A DNA stretch of 64,000 bases from Bacillota bacterium (GTDB taxonomy: Bacteria > Bacillota > Clostridia > Lachnospirales > Lachnospiraceae): contig JAEZGY010000031.1 of the NCBI GenBank assembly GCA_023416695.1, positions 7,138 to 71,137 on the forward strand, given 5' to 3'. The position numbers and the translations under genes were made by a program. Below the pieces are notes generated by a model. That model did no database searches. It was not told the origin of the DNA and saw nothing but the letters and a program-made list of their open reading frames with translations. Numbering within the stretch: position 1 is the stretch's first letter; the number at the start of each line of letters is the position of its first letter. Below are positions 8,203 to 16,657 of this stretch, piece by piece.

Positions 8203-9667
8203 AGATTGGTCTCTACAGTTTAAAATGAGTATGATTTTTATTTTTGCTAATCTACTTATATTTATCGTTAATATTATTATGTATACCAGTATCAATAATA
8301 TGAACTATGACATGGACAAGGTGTTTAATGAGAACATTAAATTAAATAGGTTAAGCGAAAATTTGGCGGATGTACATAATAACATGACGGAGTACTTAAA
8401 TACAAAAAATACTTATGTCATGGATGACTACTATAAAAGTGTTCAAATTTTTTCTGAACTAATAAATGAATTTCCAGAGGTAGTTGGAAGTACAAATTTA
8501 AGCAGAATGGAACGGAATATCAAAAAATTATCTGAGAATTATCTGGATCAAGTAAATCAAGCTGTGGAGGCAAAGCGTGGACGTAATGTTCAGAAATATA
8601 GTGTACGGTATGAAAAGGCAAGTGAATTGTTTGATTATATTAATACATATATAGAAAGCCTAAATAACGATCAGTTAATTAGCAATTCAAAAAATTATGA
8701 GGAGTTGTCAAAATCTCTACGACTTTTGGAAACAGTAAATATTACCCTTCTTTTAGTGGCGGTCCTTGGCGCATTGGTAATAATCACTGCTATGACAGGA
8801 AGTATCATAAGACCACTTAAGAAATTATCTCACGCAGCTAATCGAGTGGCCAATGGGGAACTAGACATCAAGAGACTGGAAGTAGAGTCTAAGGATGAAA
8901 TAGGTGTGGTTACTAGTGCATTTAATCAGATGGTAGTTAGTATACGAGAAAATATAGATAAGCTGAAAGAAAGTATGGAAAGTGAGCAATTACTTAGGGA
9001 AAAGGAATTTAAGATGGAAACTCATCTTAAGGACGCACAATTAAAATACCTACAAGCTCAGATTAATCCACATTTCTTATTTAATACCTTAAATGCAGGG
9101 GCCCAGTTGGCTATGATGGAGGATGCGGAAAGAACTTATAATTATGTACAAAAGGTTGCTAATTTTTTCCGTTATATTGTTAAGAAAAATGTTGATGTTG
9201 TGACAATTGGTGAAGAAATAGATTTGATTAATGATTATATCTATATATTAAATGTACGCTTTTCTGGAGAAATACATTTTGAAAAGAAAATCGATAAAGA
9301 TGTTTTAAAGTATAGGATGCCAAGCATGATTCTACAGCCTATTATTGAAAATAGTGTTAACCATGGGATTAGAGAGATGGAGGGCAAAGGGAAAATTGTG
9401 CTTTCAGTATATCGGAAAGAGAATCAGGTTTGTATTAGTATCATGGATAACGGTATTGGTATGACAGAAGATAAAATTCATCGTCTTCTAAATGGAAAAC
9501 TACAAGAAAACGATATGACAGATACATCAAATGGTGTAGGAATGGATAATGTAATTCAAAGACTTAGACTTTACTCTGGCAATGAGAATGTGGTTGATAT
9601 TCGAAGCGGTGAGGATGGTATTGGATTAGAAGTTGTATTACATATACAAATTGAGGAAGGTGAATAG
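8183..9667 (+). CDS. LytS/YesM-type sensor histidine kinase
   Basis: A sensor kinase of about 494 residues. It has two transmembrane segments (about 15-37 and 185-207), an extracellular helical region between them, a HAMP domain (about 208-260, IIRPLKKLSHAANRV), a coiled linker, the His_kinase domain with phospho-His297 in QINPHFLFNTLN, and an HATPase_c domain (NSVNHGI N-box; DNGIGM and NGVGMDN G-boxes). The small periplasmic region suggests it reads a partner, probably the adjacent membrane-anchored binding protein. Starts at 8156, 8174 and 8183 are in frame; AAGG at 8170-8173 is well placed only for 8183. The gene overlaps the preceding one by 20 bases and is followed after 2 bases by the response regulator. 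Confidence 0.9.
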   Translation: MKIKKIKDWSLQFKMSMIFIFANLLIFIVNIIMYTSINNMNYDMDKVFNENIKLNRLSENLADVHNNMTEYLNTKNTYVMDDYYKSVQIFSELINEFPEVVGSTNLSRMERNIKKLSENYLDQVNQAVEAKRGRNVQKYSVRYEKASELFDYINTYIESLNNDQLISNSKNYEELSKSLRLLETVNITLLLVAVLGALVIITAMTGSIIRPLKKLSHAANRVANGELDIKRLEVESKDEIGVVTSAFNQMVVSIRENIDKLKESMESEQLLREKEFKMETHLKDAQLKYLQAQINPHFLFNTLNAGAQLAMMEDAERTYNYVQKVANFFRYIVKKNVDVVTIGEEIDLINDYIYILNVRFSGEIHFEKKIDKDVLKYRMPSMILQPIIENSVNHGIREMEGKGKIVLSVYRKENQVCISIMDNGIGMTEDKIHRLLNGKLQENDMTDTSNGVGMDNVIQRLRLYSGNENVVDIRSGEDGIGLEVVLHIQIEEGE

Positions 9668-9669
9668 GC

Positions 9670-11274
9670 ATGTATAAAGTAATGTTGGCAGACGATGAAG
9701 GAATCGTTATTGATTCCTTAAAATTTGTAATAGAAAAGACATTTGGCGATGAATGTATCATAGAATATGCCAAAACAGGGCGCAGTGTTATTGAGCTAGC
9801 GGATAGATTCCGCCCGGATATTGCCATAATGGATATCCAGATGCCTGGAATTAATGGCATAGAAGCCATGAAGGAAATCAGAGAGACGAATAAAAATATT
9901 GTTTTTATTGTTATGTCTGCATATGATAAATTTGATTATGCTCAAGAAGCGATAAAATTGGGGGGTGTCATTGAATACATAACGAAACCAATGGAGCAAA
10001 ATAATTTTATTAAGTCCATGAAAAAAGCAATGGCAAAGGTTGACGATGATAGGAATAGAAGAAGTTATGAACTGATTATTAAAGAAAAGCTAGAAACAGT
10101 CGTTCCAGTGATTGAAAGTGGTTTTATATATAATGTTTTATTGAAAGAACGCTTTGAAGAGGACATTCAAAATTACGTAAGTTTACTAGAGATAAAAGAG
10201 AAGTATGGTTACATGATTGTCATTATCAGTGGTGATAGTCAGCAAGGAAGTCACATGACCAATGCAGTTGGTAGTGGCGTAAGGATGCAAAAGCATTATC
10301 TAGAGGTAAGAGAATGTATTAAAGAATATTTCCCTTCTTCTATAGTAGGAACTGCAATGGGAAATAAGTTGACACTTATGGTACCTTATAATGAAGACAA
10401 GATGGAATACAATGAGAGAATTATTTTAATTAGTAAATCGAGAGAACTATGTAGAAAGCTTCGTAATCGACTGGATATTAACTTTCGAATTGGAATTGGC
10501 TCCGTTAAGTATATCAATGATTTATCCCAGTCCTATAGTGACGCAGTAGAGGCTTTAGTAAATACCAAAGAATCTGTTGTTCACGCTGATGATCTTCCTA
10601 TTGAATGTGAATACGAAGCAGACTATCCAGTAGATTTAGAAAAGCGCCTCTTTGATGCCGTTGAAAAAGGAGAGGTAGATGATGGTGTGTCCTTTGCAGG
10701 TCGTTTTTTTGATTGGATGGTAGAGAATCATTCAGACAGTATGATGGATATCAAGTTAAAAGCAATAGAATTTGTTCTTTGGGCGGAACATTTAGCATAT
10801 TCCAAAGGTGGCATGGTGTATCATTTTAAAGTCAGACAAGACTATTTACCCGACTTATTAAAGATGCAAGATTACCAAGTGATGCGTGAATGGTTTGTCA
10901 ATAAAATACTGAATTCTTGTCAAAATATTTTGACTAAAAAATATGAGAAGTCAGTTAGTATAATAGAACAAGCAAAAGACTATATTCTAAATCATTTTAA
11001 TTCTGATTTGTCCTTAGACGATATCTCACGAATTGTAAATATCAGTCCTTTCTATTTTAGTAAGATTTTTAAGGAGGAAACAGGCGTAAACTTTATTGAT
11101 TATTTAACAAATATACGAATAGAAAAAGCGAAAGAATTACTTCTTAGCACGGATTTATCCATGAAAGAAATATGTGCAAAAATTGGATACTCTGATCCGA
11201 ATTATTTTAGTCGAGCATTCAAGAAAAATGTAGGGGTCACACCAACCGAGTATAAGGAGGTTAAGTATGAATAG
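9670..11274 (+). CDS. YesN-type response regulator with AraC DNA-binding domain
   Basis: A 534-residue regulator. The N-terminal receiver domain (1-120) has Asp8, Asp9, phospho-acceptor Asp55 (IMDIQMPG) and Lys106 (ITKP). A middle region of about 300 residues resembles the linker of YesN-like regulators. The C-terminal AraC-type double helix-turn-helix (about 430-532) has YFSKIFKEETGVNF and the signature GYSDPNYFSRAFKK. It is the partner of the LytS-like kinase 2 bases upstream and should activate the sugar transport genes. Its last 8 bases overlap the next gene, a binding lipoprotein, so regulator and receptor are co-translated. Confidence 0.92.
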   Translation: MYKVMLADDEGIVIDSLKFVIEKTFGDECIIEYAKTGRSVIELADRFRPDIAIMDIQMPGINGIEAMKEIRETNKNIVFIVMSAYDKFDYAQEAIKLGGVIEYITKPMEQNNFIKSMKKAMAKVDDDRNRRSYELIIKEKLETVVPVIESGFIYNVLLKERFEEDIQNYVSLLEIKEKYGYMIVIISGDSQQGSHMTNAVGSGVRMQKHYLEVRECIKEYFPSSIVGTAMGNKLTLMVPYNEDKMEYNERIILISKSRELCRKLRNRLDINFRIGIGSVKYINDLSQSYSDAVEALVNTKESVVHADDLPIECEYEADYPVDLEKRLFDAVEKGEVDDGVSFAGRFFDWMVENHSDSMMDIKLKAIEFVLWAEHLAYSKGGMVYHFKVRQDYLPDLLKMQDYQVMREWFVNKILNSCQNILTKKYEKSVSIIEQAKDYILNHFNSDLSLDDISRIVNISPFYFSKIFKEETGVNFIDYLTNIRIEKAKELLLSTDLSMKEICAKIGYSDPNYFSRAFKKNVGVTPTEYKEVKYE

Positions 11275-12331
11275 AGTAAAAAAATATACCTCTATTTTAC
11301 TAATTTTATGTTTCGCTATGTCTTTAATAGCTTGTCAAAAGAACAGTGAACACGTAGATAATAATGAACAAACTCAGAAAAAGAAGATTCAAATAGGTAT
11401 TTCTTTTGATTCTTTTGTGATTGAACGCTGGCAAAGAGAGAAAGATGTATTTGTATCCATTGCGAAGGAGTTAGGTGCAGAAGTAAATGTTCAAAATGCG
11501 AATAATGACATAGAAGCCCAAAAAGATCAAATCGACTACTTTATAGAAAAGAAAATGGATGTCATTCTAATAGTATGTATGGATTCTGAGGGAATTCGTG
11601 AGAATGTGGAGAGAGCAAAAGAAAGCGGTATAAAAGTAATAGCCTATGACCGTCTGATTAAGGATGTACCACTGGATTTATACATCTCATTTGACAATGA
11701 GGCAGTAGGGACCTTAATGGGTAATGCCCTTATCAATAATGGGTTATCTAAAGGGGATTCTGTAATTATGCTAGGTGGTCCCCTTACGGATAACAATGTG
11801 ACTTTAGTAGAATCTGGGTTTAAAAAAGTTATGGCGAACAATGAAATAACAATTCTAGATTCTATTCATGTGGATGGTTGGAAAGCGGAGATTGCAAGCA
11901 CCTATATCTATGAGCACTTGGATACAGTAATGAAGGCCAGTGCTATTATGTGTGGAAATGATAACATTGCTAGTCAGGTGATTCATGCATTGGCTGAGAA
12001 AAGGCAAGCTGGGAATATTATGGTAGTAGGACAGGATGCTGATTTAGAAGCATGTCAATGCGTGGTAGAAGGTACACAATTGATGACAGTTTATAAGCCC
12101 GTAGAAAAAATGGCCAAGTTGGCAGCAGAGTATGCAGTGATGTTAGGGAGGGGCGATAGTGTAGAAGGTTCCTCTGTTATGAAAATTGAAAATGGTGACT
12201 ATATAGTACCATATGTTAAACTTGATCCAATTAGTGTCACTGAGGATAACATGAATGAAGTCATTATTGCAGATCAATTCCACCTAAAAGAAGATGTATA
12301 TTTAAATGTTCCAAAGAAAATGCCAAAGTAA
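11267..12331 (+). CDS. Sugar-binding lipoprotein co-translated with the regulator
   Basis: A 354-residue lipoprotein: signal peptide with lipobox LIAC (Cys23), then a type I periplasmic-binding fold (QIGISFDSFVIERWQREKD; KVIAYDRLI; SFDNEAVG; VVGQDADLEACQCV). It resembles the XylF/RbsB group and is clearly divergent from the two ChvE-like proteins nearby. AAGGAGG lies inside the regulator gene 6 bases before the ATG. Because it is tied to the two-component genes and not to the permease, it could be a second signal receptor, or an alternative receptor for the shared transporter. The ligand is unknown; Cys residues in EACQC are unusual for this family. Confidence 0.85.
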   Translation: MNRVKKYTSILLILCFAMSLIACQKNSEHVDNNEQTQKKKIQIGISFDSFVIERWQREKDVFVSIAKELGAEVNVQNANNDIEAQKDQIDYFIEKKMDVILIVCMDSEGIRENVERAKESGIKVIAYDRLIKDVPLDLYISFDNEAVGTLMGNALINNGLSKGDSVIMLGGPLTDNNVTLVESGFKKVMANNEITILDSIHVDGWKAEIASTYIYEHLDTVMKASAIMCGNDNIASQVIHALAEKRQAGNIMVVGQDADLEACQCVVEGTQLMTVYKPVEKMAKLAAEYAVMLGRGDSVEGSSVMKIENGDYIVPYVKLDPISVTEDNMNEVIIADQFHLKEDVYLNVPKKMPK

Positions 12332-12465
12332 ATAGGACAAATTCGATAAAGGTTAAGATTGAATTAAAAATGTGCTATTTTAGATTGGACTAGTACTCTA
12401 TAAAGCAACAAAAATATCAAGAACATTGTAAGATATTACTAATCCTCTTGTGGTATTATTAACTT

Positions 12466-12481
12466 GTGATTAAGAAGTCAC
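12466..12481 (+). promoter_or_regulatory. 5' leader hairpin of the second ChvE-like gene
   Basis: GTGATT, loop AAGA, AGTCAC, followed 10 bases later by GGGAGG. It is the counterpart of 4568-4583; the single change (C to T) turns a C-G pair into U-G and keeps the stem. The flanks diverge further upstream, so this block is the conserved part of the leader. Confidence 0.6.
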
Positions 12482-12508
12482 TAATAAAAAAGGGAGGAAT
12501 ACATAACT

Positions 12509-13654
12509 ATGAAAAGAAAGTTACTAAGTGTTGTTCTTGTATTAACTATGGTAGTTGCTTTAGCTGGATGTGGAAGTAAAAAAGCTGATACTGATCCAAC
12601 TAAGAAACCAACTCCAGCTGCTTCTGCTGCAGCAACTAAAACTCCAGAAGCTTCCACTCCAGCTACAACTCCAGCAGGTGGAAAAATTGGTGTTGCAATG
12701 CCTACAAAGGATCTTCAAAGATGGAACCAAGATGGTGCTAACATGAAAGAGCAATTAGAGAAGGCTGGTTACACAGTTGATCTTCAATATGCTGACAATG
12801 ATATCCAGACTCAGGTTTCTCAGATTGAGAATATGATTAACTCTGGTTGCCAGTTATTAGTTATTGCTTCAATCGATGGTGATTCTTTAGGAACCGTTCT
12901 TGATCAGGCTAAAGAAAAGAACATCAAAGTTATCGCTTATGATCGTTTGATCATGAACTCTGATGCAGTTTCTTACTATGCAACTTTTGACAACTACATG
13001 GTTGGACAGAAACAAGGACAGTACATCGAAGAGAAGTTAGGTCTTAAAGATGGCAAAGGTCCTTTCAATCTTGAAATTGTAACTGGTGATCCTGGTGATA
13101 ACAATGCTAAATTCTTCTACCAAGGTGCTATGGATGTATTAAATAAATACATTGATAGTGGAAAGCTTGTTGTTAAATCTGGACAAAAAGATTTCGACGT
13201 AGTTGCTACTGCTAAATGGGCTACTGAAACTGCTCAGTCTAGAATGGATACTATTATTTCTAAAAACTATGCAGATGGTACAGTTCTTGATGCTGTTCTT
13301 TGCTCTAATGACTCTACTGCACTTGGTGCTGCTAACTCTTTGGAAGCTAACTATAAGGGCGCTTGGCCAATCATCACTGGTCAGGACTGCGATATCGCTA
13401 ACGTTAAGAACATGCTTGCTGACAAGCAATCAATGTCTATCTTTAAAGATACTCGTACTTTAGCTGCTAAGGTTGTTGAAATGGTTGACGCTATCATGAA
13501 GGGTGGAGAAGCGCCTGTAAATGATACTAAGACTTATGACAATGGTAAGGGCGTTGTTCCATCTTACCTTTGTGAGCCAGTATTTGCTGACAAGAGCAAT
13601 TACAAAGAGCTTTTAATTGATTCTGGATACTACACTGAAGATCAGTTAAAATAA
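12509..13654 (+). CDS. chvE: ChvE-like multiple-sugar-binding lipoprotein (second copy)
   Basis: A 381-residue receptor for the ABC transporter encoded next to it. Lipobox LAGC (Cys21), a Thr/Pro/Ala linker (about 25-55), then the ChvE fold: MPTKDLQRWNQDG, YADNDIQTQVSQIENM, IASIDGDSLG, KVIAYDRLI, KDTRTLAAKVVEM and DSGYYTEDQLK. Agrobacterium ChvE binds xylose, arabinose, galactose, glucose and related sugars. The coding sequence favours frequent codons and the ribosome binding site is strong (GGGAGG), which suggests high expression. It shares leader, signal peptide and linker with the gene at 4613 and most likely arose by duplication. A long hairpin without a T tract follows (13674-13698), so transcription probably continues into the ATPase gene. 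Confidence 0.92.
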   Translation: MKRKLLSVVLVLTMVVALAGCGSKKADTDPTKKPTPAASAAATKTPEASTPATTPAGGKIGVAMPTKDLQRWNQDGANMKEQLEKAGYTVDLQYADNDIQTQVSQIENMINSGCQLLVIASIDGDSLGTVLDQAKEKNIKVIAYDRLIMNSDAVSYYATFDNYMVGQKQGQYIEEKLGLKDGKGPFNLEIVTGDPGDNNAKFFYQGAMDVLNKYIDSGKLVVKSGQKDFDVVATAKWATETAQSRMDTIISKNYADGTVLDAVLCSNDSTALGAANSLEANYKGAWPIITGQDCDIANVKNMLADKQSMSIFKDTRTLAAKVVEMVDAIMKGGEAPVNDTKTYDNGKGVVPSYLCEPVFADKSNYKELLIDSGYYTEDQLK

Positions 13655-13673
13655 TCTGAAGGCAAATAGTTGT

Positions 13674-13698
13674 AACAGGCGAGTTTTACTCGCCTGTT
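13674..13698 (+). other. Intercistronic stem-loop between receptor and ATPase genes
   Basis: AACAGGCGAGT, loop TTT, ACTCGCCTGTT is a perfect 11-bp hairpin with no following T tract. Such hairpins often protect the 3' end of an abundant receptor mRNA or cause partial termination, giving more receptor than ATPase and permease. Confidence 0.7.
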
Positions 13699-13772
13699 AT
13701 CTTAGTAAGGAAGAAAAGAGACTAGGTGTAAATGTCTAATTGGAAAAAGCAGTTGGCATAGGAGGTATTCAG

Positions 13773-15311
13773 TTGGCTAAAATATTGCTTGAAATGAAAA
13801 ATATTACCAAGACATTTCCGGGTGTAAAAGCATTGGATAACGTTAACCTACAGGTAGAAGAAGGCGAAATTCATGCACTTGTAGGAGAAAATGGTGCTGG
13901 AAAGTCCACCTTGATGAATGTATTAAGTGGGGTTTACCCTTATGGGACGTATGAGGGAGATATTATATATAATGGTGAAACATGTAATTTTAATAGTATA
14001 AAAGATAGTGAAGAAAAAGGTATTGTTATTATTCATCAGGAATTAGCATTAATTCCTTATATGACTATTGGAGAGAATATGTTCCTTGGTAATGAACGAG
14101 GACATAAATATGCAGTAAATTGGAACGAAACTTATGGCCGTGCGAATGAACTTTTACGAACAGTAGGTTTAAGCGAATCCTCACGGATGCTGGTTAAAGA
14201 TATAGGCGTAGGTAAACAGCAATTAGTTGAAATTGCAAAAGCATTAGCTAAGAATGCAAAGTTACTGATTCTAGATGAGCCAACTTCATCACTTAATGAA
14301 TCAGATTCAAGAGCATTATTAGATTTGTTGCTTAAGTTTAAAAAGGATGGATTAACTTGTATTATTATATCTCACAAGTTAAATGAAGTTACCTATGTGG
14401 CTGACAAAATTACCGTTGTTCGAGATGGTGCAACTATTGAGACACTTGATAAGGCAACGGATGATGTTTCAGAAAGCAGAATTGTTAAGGGAATGGTAGG
14501 TCGTGAATTATCAGATCGTTTCCCAAAGCGTGTGCCTAAGATAGGCGATGTAAAGCTTGAAGTAAAAGGTTGGAATGTATACCATCCACTCTATATGGAG
14601 CGAAAAGTGGTAGACAATGTGAGTCTTAAAGTCAAAAAAGGTGAAGTAGTTGGTATTTCTGGATTGATGGGTGCTGGACGTACGGAACTTGCTATGAGCA
14701 TTTTCGGTAAAAGCTATGGTCATAATATCACTGGTGAACTTTATATTGATGGTAAGGAAGTTAGCCTTAATAATGTACATACTGCAATTAAGCATAAGCT
14801 AGCTTATGTTACAGAAGATCGTAAAGGAAATGGTTTGATTCTTAGTAACCCAATTAGAGTTAACACAACACTTGCTAATCTGGATGCTGTAAGTAGCCAT
14901 AAGATTATCGACAAGGATAAAGAGTATGGGGTAGCAGTAGAGTATAAAGAGAAGCTTAGGACGAAATGTCCATCGGTTGAACAAAATGTAGGTAATCTCA
15001 GCGGTGGTAATATGCAGAAGGTTCTTTTAGCAAAATGGATGTTTGCTAATCCTGACATATTAATCCTTGACGAACCAACAAGAGGTATTGATGTTGGTGC
15101 TAAATATGAAATATACTGCATCATTAATCAATTAGTTGCAGAGGGTAAATCCGTAATTATGATTTCATCCGAGTTACCAGAAATTCTAGGTATGTGTGAT
15201 CGTATCTATATTATGAACGAAGGTAGAATTGTTGGTGAAGTAAGTCGTGAAGAAGCAACTCAGGAATTGATTATGACAACAATATTAAAATCTTGTAATA
15301 AAGGAGAATAA
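13773..15311 (+). CDS. mmsA: Sugar ABC transporter ATPase, two fused nucleotide-binding domains (MmsA/GguA-like)
   Basis: A 512-residue CUT2-type ATPase with two ABC domains in tandem. Domain 1 (about 5-245) has Walker [10 protein letters not shown], signature [13 protein letters not shown] and Walker [12 protein letters not shown]. Domain 2 (about 260-505) has the degenerate Walker [11 protein letters not shown] usual for the family, signature LSGGNMQKV and Walker [18 protein letters not shown] at 13740 is in frame, but AGGAGGT at 13760-13766 lies 6 bases from TTG 13773 and sets the start ([17 protein letters not shown]). It powers uptake of the sugar bound by the ChvE-like lipoproteins. The permease gene begins 2 bases after the stop. 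Confidence 0.92.
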   Translation: MAKILLEMKNITKTFPGVKALDNVNLQVEEGEIHALVGENGAGKSTLMNVLSGVYPYGTYEGDIIYNGETCNFNSIKDSEEKGIVIIHQELALIPYMTIGENMFLGNERGHKYAVNWNETYGRANELLRTVGLSESSRMLVKDIGVGKQQLVEIAKALAKNAKLLILDEPTSSLNESDSRALLDLLLKFKKDGLTCIIISHKLNEVTYVADKITVVRDGATIETLDKATDDVSESRIVKGMVGRELSDRFPKRVPKIGDVKLEVKGWNVYHPLYMERKVVDNVSLKVKKGEVVGISGLMGAGRTELAMSIFGKSYGHNITGELYIDGKEVSLNNVHTAIKHKLAYVTEDRKGNGLILSNPIRVNTTLANLDAVSSHKIIDKDKEYGVAVEYKEKLRTKCPSVEQNVGNLSGGNMQKVLLAKWMFANPDILILDEPTRGIDVGAKYEIYCIINQLVAEGKSVIMISSELPEILGMCDRIYIMNEGRIVGEVSREEATQELIMTTILKSCNKGE

Positions 15312-15313
15312 CG

Positions 15314-16549
15314 ATGGACAAAGCAAAATCTATGGATTTTATCAAAAGATATACAATGATTATTGTATTAGTATTAGTAGTGGCATTTTTTGCTTGGAGA
15401 ACTGGCGGCAGTATTCTTGCTCCAATGAACATTAGTAGTTTGATTTCCCAGAATGCTTATGTATTTATTTTAGCAACTGGTATGTTATTATGTATTTTAA
15501 CTGGTGGTAACATTGACCTTTCTGTTGGATCATTAGTATGCTTCGTTGGTGCTGTTGGTGCTGAACTAATGATGAACAAAGGTGTTAATATGTACCTTAC
15601 TGTACTTATTATGGTTATCATTGGTATAGCAGTAGGCGCTTGGCAGGGCTTCTGGATTGCATTTGTAAGAATTCCACCATTTATAACAACATTAGCAGGT
15701 ATGTTAATTTTTAGAGGATTAAGTAACGTTATTTTAAATGGTATGACCGTATCCATTAAGGATCAAACTACTTTTGTTAAGATTTTTGGTGGTGGTGCTG
15801 ACTGTTATATTCCAGATATTATAGGTAATGATAAAGTTCCTGATATCTTTGGTAAAGTAGTAAATGGTGTGAAACCGACAATTAACTTAACCTGTTTAGT
15901 TGCTGGTGTATTAGCAATTTTGGTTTATGCCTTTATCCAATTCAAGAGTAGAAGAGATCGAGTGAAAAAGGGATATGAAGTTGGCAAATTCTTACCATTC
16001 ATCGGTAGAATTGTCGTAATTAGTGTTGTAGTGCTTACTGCTTCTTATCAACTTGCTAAGTATAAAGGTATTCCATCTGTTCTTATCTGGGTATTTATTG
16101 TTGTATTAGTTTACGCTTATATTACATCTAACACAACCTTCGGAAGATATTTCTATGCAGTAGGAGGAAACGAAAAAGCAACCAAGTTATCTGGTATCAA
16201 TACGAACAAAGTATATTTTGCAGCGTATATGAATATGGGCTTACTTTCCGCTTTAGCAGCTATGGTTACTATCGCTCGTTTGACATCTGCTCAGTCTACC
16301 TATGGTCAAAACTATGAAATGGATGCTATCGGTTCTTGCTTTATTGGTGGTGCATCTGCTTACGGTGGAATTGGTACTGTTCCTGGTGTAATTATTGGTG
16401 CTGTGTTAATGGGTATTATCAACATTGGTATGTCCTTAATGTCAATTGACCAGAACATGCAGAAAGTAGTTAAAGGTTTAGTATTATTAGCAGCTGTTAT
16501 CTTCGATGTTGTATCCAAACGTGGTGGTAAATTTACAGTTAAGAATTAA
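15314..16549 (+). CDS. mmsB: Sugar ABC transporter permease (MmsB/GguB-like)
   Basis: A 411-residue CUT2-type membrane permease (BPD_transp_2 family) with about ten transmembrane segments. The landmarks are GGNIDLSVGSLVCFVGAVGA in the first half and GIGTVPGVIIGAVLMGIINIGMS near the end, with AVGGNEKATKLSGINTNKV between. It is longer than RbsC (about 320) and has the extra central segment (roughly 150-235) seen in XylH and GguB permeases. Its ribosome binding site AAGGAG overlaps the end of the ATPase gene, so the two are coupled. A terminator follows at 16597. Confidence 0.93.
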   Translation: MDKAKSMDFIKRYTMIIVLVLVVAFFAWRTGGSILAPMNISSLISQNAYVFILATGMLLCILTGGNIDLSVGSLVCFVGAVGAELMMNKGVNMYLTVLIMVIIGIAVGAWQGFWIAFVRIPPFITTLAGMLIFRGLSNVILNGMTVSIKDQTTFVKIFGGGADCYIPDIIGNDKVPDIFGKVVNGVKPTINLTCLVAGVLAILVYAFIQFKSRRDRVKKGYEVGKFLPFIGRIVVISVVVLTASYQLAKYKGIPSVLIWVFIVVLVYAYITSNTTFGRYFYAVGGNEKATKLSGINTNKVYFAAYMNMGLLSALAAMVTIARLTSAQSTYGQNYEMDAIGSCFIGGASAYGGIGTVPGVIIGAVLMGIINIGMSLMSIDQNMQKVVKGLVLLAAVIFDVVSKRGGKFTVKN

Positions 16550-16596
16550 TATATTTTAATATTAAACTTCACAAAAGTATATACTTGCATATGGTT

Positions 16597-16636
16597 GGGG
16601 GGCTATGTGATCGTTTGATAACATACCTCCCTTTTT
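16597..16636 (+). terminator. Terminator after the sugar transporter operon
   Basis: A GGGGGGCTATGT arm pairs with ACATACCTCCC across a 12-base loop, with minor mismatch, then T5. Confidence 0.75.
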
Positions 16637-16657
16637 GGTTAAAATGGGAGGAACTAT

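Noticed and set aside
13139..13463. Alternative frames on both strands within the second ChvE-like gene
   Set aside because: Explained by the strong codon bias of the real gene; neither encodes a plausible protein.
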